Source: Roseomonas mucosa (lineage in GTDB: Bacteria > Pseudomonadota > Alphaproteobacteria > Acetobacterales > Acetobacteraceae). From it: DNA of 52,692 nucleotides. Of the stretch, positions 48,755 to 52,692 are shown piece by piece. The position numbers and the translations under genes are program-made. The stretch is from contig CAMDWG010000023.1 in assembly GCA_945878375.1 (NCBI GenBank), positions 1 through 52,692 of the forward strand, given 5' to 3'. Each line of letters opens with the position of its first letter. Within the stretch, counting starts at the first letter, position 1. The notes beneath the pieces were generated by a model that was not told the DNA's origin, ran no database searches, and was given only the letters and a program-made list of their open reading frames with translations.

Positions 48755-50152
48755 ATGCCTGATTTCGACCGTCTCTGGGACGTCATGGTGGTGGGTGGCG
48801 GCAATGCCGCGCTCTGCGCCGCTATCTCCGCGCGCCGCGCCGGCGCGAGCGTCATCATCTGCGAACATGCGCCCAAGGACATGCGCGGCGGCAACAGCCG
48901 CCACACGCGCAACATCCGCGCGCTGCATCCCGCCCCCACCGATGTGCTGACCGACAGCTATCTGGAGGAGGAATACTGGGACGATCTGTACCGCGTCACC
49001 GGGGGCAAGACGGATGAGCACCTCGCCCGGCTCTGCATCCGGGCCAGCCAGCACGCGCCCGGCTTCCTCAAGGACTGCGGCGTGGTGTTCCAGCCGTCTC
49101 TGTCGGGCACGCTGTCGCTATCCCGTACCAACGCCTTCTTCCTGGGCGGCGGCAAGGCGCTGGTGAATGCGCTCTACCGCACGGCGGAACGGCTTGGCAT
49201 CGCCATCCTCTACGACACCGAAGTCCAGCACATCGCGCTGGAGGACGGCTTCGCGAAGGAGGCGATCATCTCCTGGCGGGGCTTTCCGCAGCGCATCCGC
49301 TTCAAGGCCATCGTTGCGTCCTCCGGCGGGTTCCAGGCGAACCGGGACTGGCTGCGGCGCTACTGGGGTGATGCGGCCGATAATTTCCAGATCCGCGGCA
49401 CGCCCTATGCGCAAGGGCGCGTGTTGCGCGACCTGCTGGACCAGGGCGCGCATGAGGTGGGCGATCCCACGCAGTTCCACGCGGTCGCCAACGATGCCCG
49501 CGCCCCGATGGAGGATGGCGGGCTGGCCATGCGGCTGGATTGCGTGCCCTTCGCCATCGTCGTCAATCGCGATGTCGAACGCTTCTACGACGAAGGCGAG
49601 GATGTCTGGCCGAAGCGCTACGCCATCTGGGGCCGGCTGATCGCGCAGCAGCCCGGCCAATGCGCCTTCGCCGTCACCGACAGCCAGGCGGAGATGAACT
49701 ATCTCCCCAGTGTCTTCCCCCCCTACAAGGCCGACACCATCGCCGAACTCGCGGCGATGGCCGGTCTCGATGCCGGGAAGCTGGAGCGCGTCGTGGCCGC
49801 GTACAACGCATCCGTTGTCCCCGGCACCTTCAAGCCGATGGTGCCGGATGATTGCCGCACGGAAGGGCTCACGCCGCCGAAGAGCCATTGGGCGCGCCGG
49901 ATCGAGAAGCCGCCCTTCATCCTGCATCCGCTGCGGACCGGCATCACCTTCACCTTCCTCGGCCTCAAGGTGAACGAACGCGCACGTGTGCTGATGGCCG
50001 ATGGCAAGCCGAGCGCCAACATCTTCGCGTCGGGAGAGATCATGTCCGGCAACATCCTGGGCCAGGGCTATCTCGCCGGCTTCGGCATGGCGATCGGCAC
50101 CGTCTTCGGCCGCATCGCGGGTGAGGAGGCCGCGCGCCATGTCCGCAACTGA
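48755..50152 (+). CDS. tcuA: FAD-dependent tricarballylate dehydrogenase TcuA-like
   Basis: This flavoprotein of the succinate-dehydrogenase/fumarate-reductase family oxidises tricarballylate to cis-aconitate in the TcuAB system. The FAD-binding start is WDVMVVGGGNAALCAAISAR followed by ICEHAPKDMRGGNSRHTRNI, the strong TcuA pattern. EVQHIALEDGFAKEAIISWR and IVASSGGFQANRDWLRRYWG follow, and the C-terminal FAD site reads FASGEIMSGNILGQGYLAGF. The ATG at 48755 gives 465 residues; the ATG at 48725, ten codons upstream, has a better AAGGG site but would put the palindrome inside the gene. tcuB overlaps its end by 14 bases. Confidence 0.88.
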   Translation: MPDFDRLWDVMVVGGGNAALCAAISARRAGASVIICEHAPKDMRGGNSRHTRNIRALHPAPTDVLTDSYLEEEYWDDLYRVTGGKTDEHLARLCIRASQHAPGFLKDCGVVFQPSLSGTLSLSRTNAFFLGGGKALVNALYRTAERLGIAILYDTEVQHIALEDGFAKEAIISWRGFPQRIRFKAIVASSGGFQANRDWLRRYWGDAADNFQIRGTPYAQGRVLRDLLDQGAHEVGDPTQFHAVANDARAPMEDGGLAMRLDCVPFAIVVNRDVERFYDEGEDVWPKRYAIWGRLIAQQPGQCAFAVTDSQAEMNYLPSVFPPYKADTIAELAAMAGLDAGKLERVVAAYNASVVPGTFKPMVPDDCRTEGLTPPKSHWARRIEKPPFILHPLRTGITFTFLGLKVNERARVLMADGKPSANIFASGEIMSGNILGQGYLAGFGMAIGTVFGRIAGEEAARHVRN

Positions 50153-51269
50153 GGCGACCCGCATGACCCCGGCAGTGCTTGAAGACTCCGAGACGGTCGC
50201 CGAGGCGCGGCGGCAGATGGCGATCTGCAATGCCTGCCGCTATTGCGAAAGCTATTGCGCCGTCTTCCCCGCCATGGCGATGCGGCGGGATTTCGCCGCC
50301 GGCGACCTCACGCACCTGGCCAATCTCTGCCATGGCTGCAAGGGCTGTTACCACGCCTGCCAATACGCCCCGCCGCACGCCTTCGGCGTGAACGTGCCCG
50401 CGACCTTCGCGATGCTGCGGCAGGAAAGCTACGCGGCCTTCGCCTGGCCCGCGCCCATGGGCCGGCTGTTCGAGCGCAACGGCACCATCGTTTCCCTGCT
50501 TGCCGCGCTGTTCGCCACGCTCGCGATGGTGCTGGCGGTCGCGATCAAGGATCCGGCAGCACTCTGGGGCTCGCACACCGGGCCGGGCGCCTTCTACCGC
50601 GTCATCCCGCTGTGGCTGATGAACCTGCTGGCGGGCAGCACCTTCCTGTTCGCGATCCTCGCCTTCGCCATGGGCGGTATCCGCTACTGGCGCGGCACGG
50701 CGTCAGGCGGCGCGCCGATCGGCGTCGAGCCAGCGCGCGATGCGGCGGTGGATATCCTGACGCTCCGAAACCTCGGCGGCGGCGGGCATGGCTGCAATGA
50801 CATCGACGACAGCTTCGCCCAGTACCGGCGCTGGCTGCACCACGCGATGTTCTACGGCTTCATGATGTGCTTCGCGGCGACCAGCACGGGCGCGATGTTT
50901 CACCACGTCCTTGGCTGGACCTCGCCGCATGCCTTCTGGAGCCTGCCGGTCCAGCTCGGCACCTGGGGCGGCGTGCTGCTGTGCATCGGCACGGCGGGGC
51001 TGGCCTGGGTGAAGACCGTCACCGATCCGGGGCCGGTGGCGAAGAAGCTGCTGGGCGGGGAATACGCGATGCTCGCGCTGCTGTTCCTCGTTTCCGCCAC
51101 CGGGTTGCTGCTGCTGGCGGTGCGGCATACCGGCGCGATGGGGCTGATGCTCGCGCTGCATCTGGGTCTCGTGCTCGCGCTGTTCGTCGCGGCGCCCTAC
51201 AGCAAGATGGTGCATGGGCTGTATCGCAGCTTGGCCCTGCTGCGGAACGCGCGCGAACGGCGGCGCTGA
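50139..51269 (+). CDS. tcuB: Tricarballylate utilisation protein TcuB-like (iron-sulfur/heme membrane protein)
   Basis: TcuB reoxidises the FADH2 of TcuA and passes electrons to the quinone pool. The 376 residues start MSATEATRMTPAVLEDSETV behind GAGGAGG, overlapping the tcuA end. Two cysteine clusters bind 4Fe-4S centres: CNACRYCESYCAVFP and CHGCKGCYHACQYAPP. About six hydrophobic helices follow (SLLAALFATLAMVLAVAIKD onward) with several His that may bind heme (RRWLHHAMFYGFMM, TGAMFHHVLGWTSPHAF). No TcuC transporter gene is visible in the remaining window. Confidence 0.88.
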   Translation: MSATEATRMTPAVLEDSETVAEARRQMAICNACRYCESYCAVFPAMAMRRDFAAGDLTHLANLCHGCKGCYHACQYAPPHAFGVNVPATFAMLRQESYAAFAWPAPMGRLFERNGTIVSLLAALFATLAMVLAVAIKDPAALWGSHTGPGAFYRVIPLWLMNLLAGSTFLFAILAFAMGGIRYWRGTASGGAPIGVEPARDAAVDILTLRNLGGGGHGCNDIDDSFAQYRRWLHHAMFYGFMMCFAATSTGAMFHHVLGWTSPHAFWSLPVQLGTWGGVLLCIGTAGLAWVKTVTDPGPVAKKLLGGEYAMLALLFLVSATGLLLLAVRHTGAMGLMLALHLGLVLALFVAAPYSKMVHGLYRSLALLRNARERRR

Positions 51270-51433
51270 TCGCGGCCGCCAGCGCTGGCCGGATGTCGAT
51301 CTCCGCATCGATGTCCGCGCTGGTCTGGGCGTGCCGCGTGTCCTGAAGCGGGCTCCGATGGCGCGCGCGACGTGAAGCGGCCCCCTTCGCATCGGCTCGT
51401 GCCGCGGGCGGCCCGGCCTGGGTCGGGCCCTGG

Positions 51434-51464
51434 CCATGGCAGCGCCATGGCGGCATGGTACACT
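51434..51464 (+). promoter_or_regulatory. Promoter-like element with dyad before the outer-membrane protein gene
   Basis: A CCATGGC-agc-GCCATGG dyad (51434-51450) is followed by TACACT (51459-51464), which could act as a -10 with a start near 51471 and a leader of about 38 bases. No good -35 is seen. The rest of the 51270-51508 gap shows nothing recognisable. Confidence 0.3.
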
Positions 51465-51508
51465 GCCTGCACCCAGTGCCCGCACCGCCATTCCTGGCTG
51501 GAGACCCC

Positions 51509-52486
51509 ATGACGGCTGGCCCGCTTTCGCGCCGCGCCGCTTCCACGCTAGCCGCGCTGCTGCTGGCCGCAGCCGGGACGGCCGATTCCGCCGTGGCGCA
51601 GACTGTTCCGGCATTGGAGGGGAAGGGCGTGCTCGGGATCATGGGCTACAACATGGTCCCGGACGGCTCCGCCAACGCGCTGCAGGTCAACACCTCCAGC
51701 GCGCGCGGCGACGAGGATGGGAGCTCGATCTTCAGCCTTGCCCAGACCGGCTTCGGCTTCACCGTCAGCGAATCGCTGCCGATCTTCCTTGAATGGTATG
51801 CGGGCTATGCGCGCTACGATCCGCGCGCCGTCTTCACGGGCGAACCGCCGGGGCAGACACCGCTGCGCTGGAACAACGTCACCACCACCATCGGCATCGG
51901 CTACGACATCCAGCTGACCGAACACCTCTGGCTGCGGCCGGTGCTCAACCTCGCGGCCGGTTACGCGGCGTCCGATATCTCGCTGCTCGGATCCTTCCTG
52001 GATTGGCGAAGGGGTATCGATGTCCCGGGTCTCGACGACAAGCACGTCTCGGTCTGGGGCCGGGGCGGCTCGCTGATGCTGGCCTACTACGACTACCGCG
52101 AAGAAGCCGATGTCGACATCGAGCTTCGCTACACGCATCTGCTGCTGGAGACCTTCGGCAGCACCATGGAAGCCGCGCGCGGGCGGGCCGATGCCCAGAC
52201 CCTCGGGCTCTGGGCGCGCTATCGCTGGCCGACGGGGCTGGAAGCCTTCGGTCGCCCAGTGCGATGGGTGCTGGATGGCAGCGCCACCACCTATTTCGGC
52301 GACCAGCAGGAAGTGATGGGCTTCACCTGGGCGGTGAAGGTGGGTGGCGGTATCGAGTTCGACACCGGGCGCTGGGAGCTGGGCGCCTTCGGCATCAACC
52401 TCAATCGCGTACGCTTCATCGGCCGCTACTTCCAAGGCGACAACAACGTCACCGGCTATTCCTTCGGCATCGGCATGTCGTTCTGA
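51509..52486 (+). CDS. Probable outer-membrane beta-barrel protein
   Basis: This 325-residue protein has a Sec signal peptide (MTAGPLSRRAASTLAALLLA, AAGTADSAVAQ; cleavage near 31). The mature part is made of alternating aromatic/polar strands such as SIFSLAQTGFGFTVSESLPI, TTTIGIGYDIQLTEHLWLRP, GSLMLAYYDYREEADVDIEL, FTWAVKVGGGIEFDTG and NVTGYSFGIGMSF, ending in Phe as outer-membrane barrels do for BamA recognition. The ATG follows GGAG by about six bases. I do not recognise a named family; structural homology to Solitary-outer-membrane or autotransporter-like barrels is possible. It stands alone. Confidence 0.75.
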   Translation: MTAGPLSRRAASTLAALLLAAAGTADSAVAQTVPALEGKGVLGIMGYNMVPDGSANALQVNTSSARGDEDGSSIFSLAQTGFGFTVSESLPIFLEWYAGYARYDPRAVFTGEPPGQTPLRWNNVTTTIGIGYDIQLTEHLWLRPVLNLAAGYAASDISLLGSFLDWRRGIDVPGLDDKHVSVWGRGGSLMLAYYDYREEADVDIELRYTHLLLETFGSTMEAARGRADAQTLGLWARYRWPTGLEAFGRPVRWVLDGSATTYFGDQQEVMGFTWAVKVGGGIEFDTGRWELGAFGINLNRVRFIGRYFQGDNNVTGYSFGIGMSF

Positions 52487-52539
52487 TGGACCGCTCATTA
52501 TTCAGCCCTGGAGGTGTGATGCGGGACGAGGAGCTTGCG

Positions 52540-52692
52540 ATGGCTGAGAGACCGTTTGAGAACACCGGACGGGTCGGTTCCGCGGGTTTTTTCCGCCCCT
52601 GCGGCGTCAGCGGACTTGCCGATGCAACCAGCATCGGCCGCATCCGCTTCCTGGCAGGGACGAAAAATCCCCTGCGGACCCTCAGCCGCCGG
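52540..52692 (+). CDS. Possible gene start cut by the right window edge
   Basis: An ATG at 52540 follows GAGGAG by six bases and opens a frame (MAERPFENTGRVGSAGFFRP) that reaches the edge without a stop. An in-frame ATG at 52486 overlapping the previous stop is another option. Codon use (AGA, GGA, AAA, CTT) is unlike the neighbours, so this may be chance. No family is recognised. Confidence 0.2.
   Translation, partial: MAERPFENTGRVGSAGFFRPCGVSGLADATSIGRIRFLAGTKNPLRTLSRR

Noticed and set aside
52580-52605. Run of T after a GC-rich stretch as terminator for the outer-membrane protein gene
   Set aside because: The run of six T follows no stem longer than four base pairs, so an intrinsic terminator is not supported.
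52449-52643. Minus-strand frame of 64 codons at the right edge
   Set aside because: It overlaps the end of the outer-membrane protein gene, is Ser/Arg/Pro-rich and lacks a family match or ribosome site.

Overview
The window is very GC-rich DNA with strong G/C preference at third codon positions. Its dcw (division and cell wall) gene order, meso-DAP-type MurE, LpxC, BamD, Hsp20-DUF1150 pair and class I-gamma aspartate aminotransferases all point to an alphaproteobacterium. A Rhodospirillales / Acetobacteraceae (Roseomonas-like) host is my best guess, inferred from gene content and style rather than from a marker gene.

Layout. (1) 1-3482, minus strand: three phage-tail-like genes (a protein with a phage tail-fibre-type motif cut by the window edge, a pectate-lyase-fold tail fibre/tailspike and an N-terminal partner) behind a recognisable sigma70-type promoter. 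(2) 3787-7713, plus: a complete polyamine ABC importer, potFGHI, with start/stop overlaps, then a small lipoprotein. (3) 8236-12181, plus: two paralogous aspartate aminotransferases alternating with a single and a double GNAT acetyltransferase. (4) 12188-13657, minus: an orphan polyprenyl-phosphate sugar transferase, then a poorly coding 400-bp gap. (5) 14064-40263, minus: an almost unbroken run of 22 genes in the order mraZ-rsmH-ftsL-ftsI-murE-murF-mraY-murD-ftsW-murG-murC-murB-ddlB-ftsQ-ftsA-ftsZ, then lpxC-bamD-recN-ligA, a small membrane protein and a haloacetate-dehalogenase-like hydrolase. Most joints in the mraZ-ftsA part overlap by 4 bases, so translation is probably coupled. Four 10-bp-phased GGG repeats upstream of mraZ look like MraZ boxes. 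(6) 40789-44754: a tartrate/D-malate dehydrogenase, then a sulfide/persulfide detoxification module (TSUP exporter, rhodanese with membrane tail and a BigR/SqrR-type ArsR repressor on minus; a divergent persulfide-dioxygenase-like enzyme on plus) with an AT-rich operator candidate between. (7) 44776-47006, minus: truA, fmt and def. (8) 47188-47986, plus: Hsp20 and DUF1150. (9) 47993-51269: a GntR/FCD regulator divergent from tcuAB, with an 18-bp perfect palindrome between. (10) 51509-52486, plus: a probable outer-membrane beta-barrel protein, then a possible gene start cut by the right edge.

Working together: the central block makes UDP-MurNAc-pentapeptide, lipid I and lipid II, flips and polymerises them at the septum through FtsW/FtsI, and places the ring with FtsZ/FtsA/FtsQ/FtsL. 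lpxC and bamD add outer-membrane lipid A synthesis and protein assembly, and recN/ligA add DNA repair and replication. The flanks are accessory metabolism.

I found no rRNA, tRNA, CRISPR array, insertion sequence or plainly undescribed defence system. The most unusual items are the long Pro/Ala-rich tail of FtsL, an interrupted palindrome between ftsZ and lpxC, the MraZ-box array, the sulfide-module operator, the tcuA palindrome, and a hydrolase with the full fluoroacetate-dehalogenase residue set.
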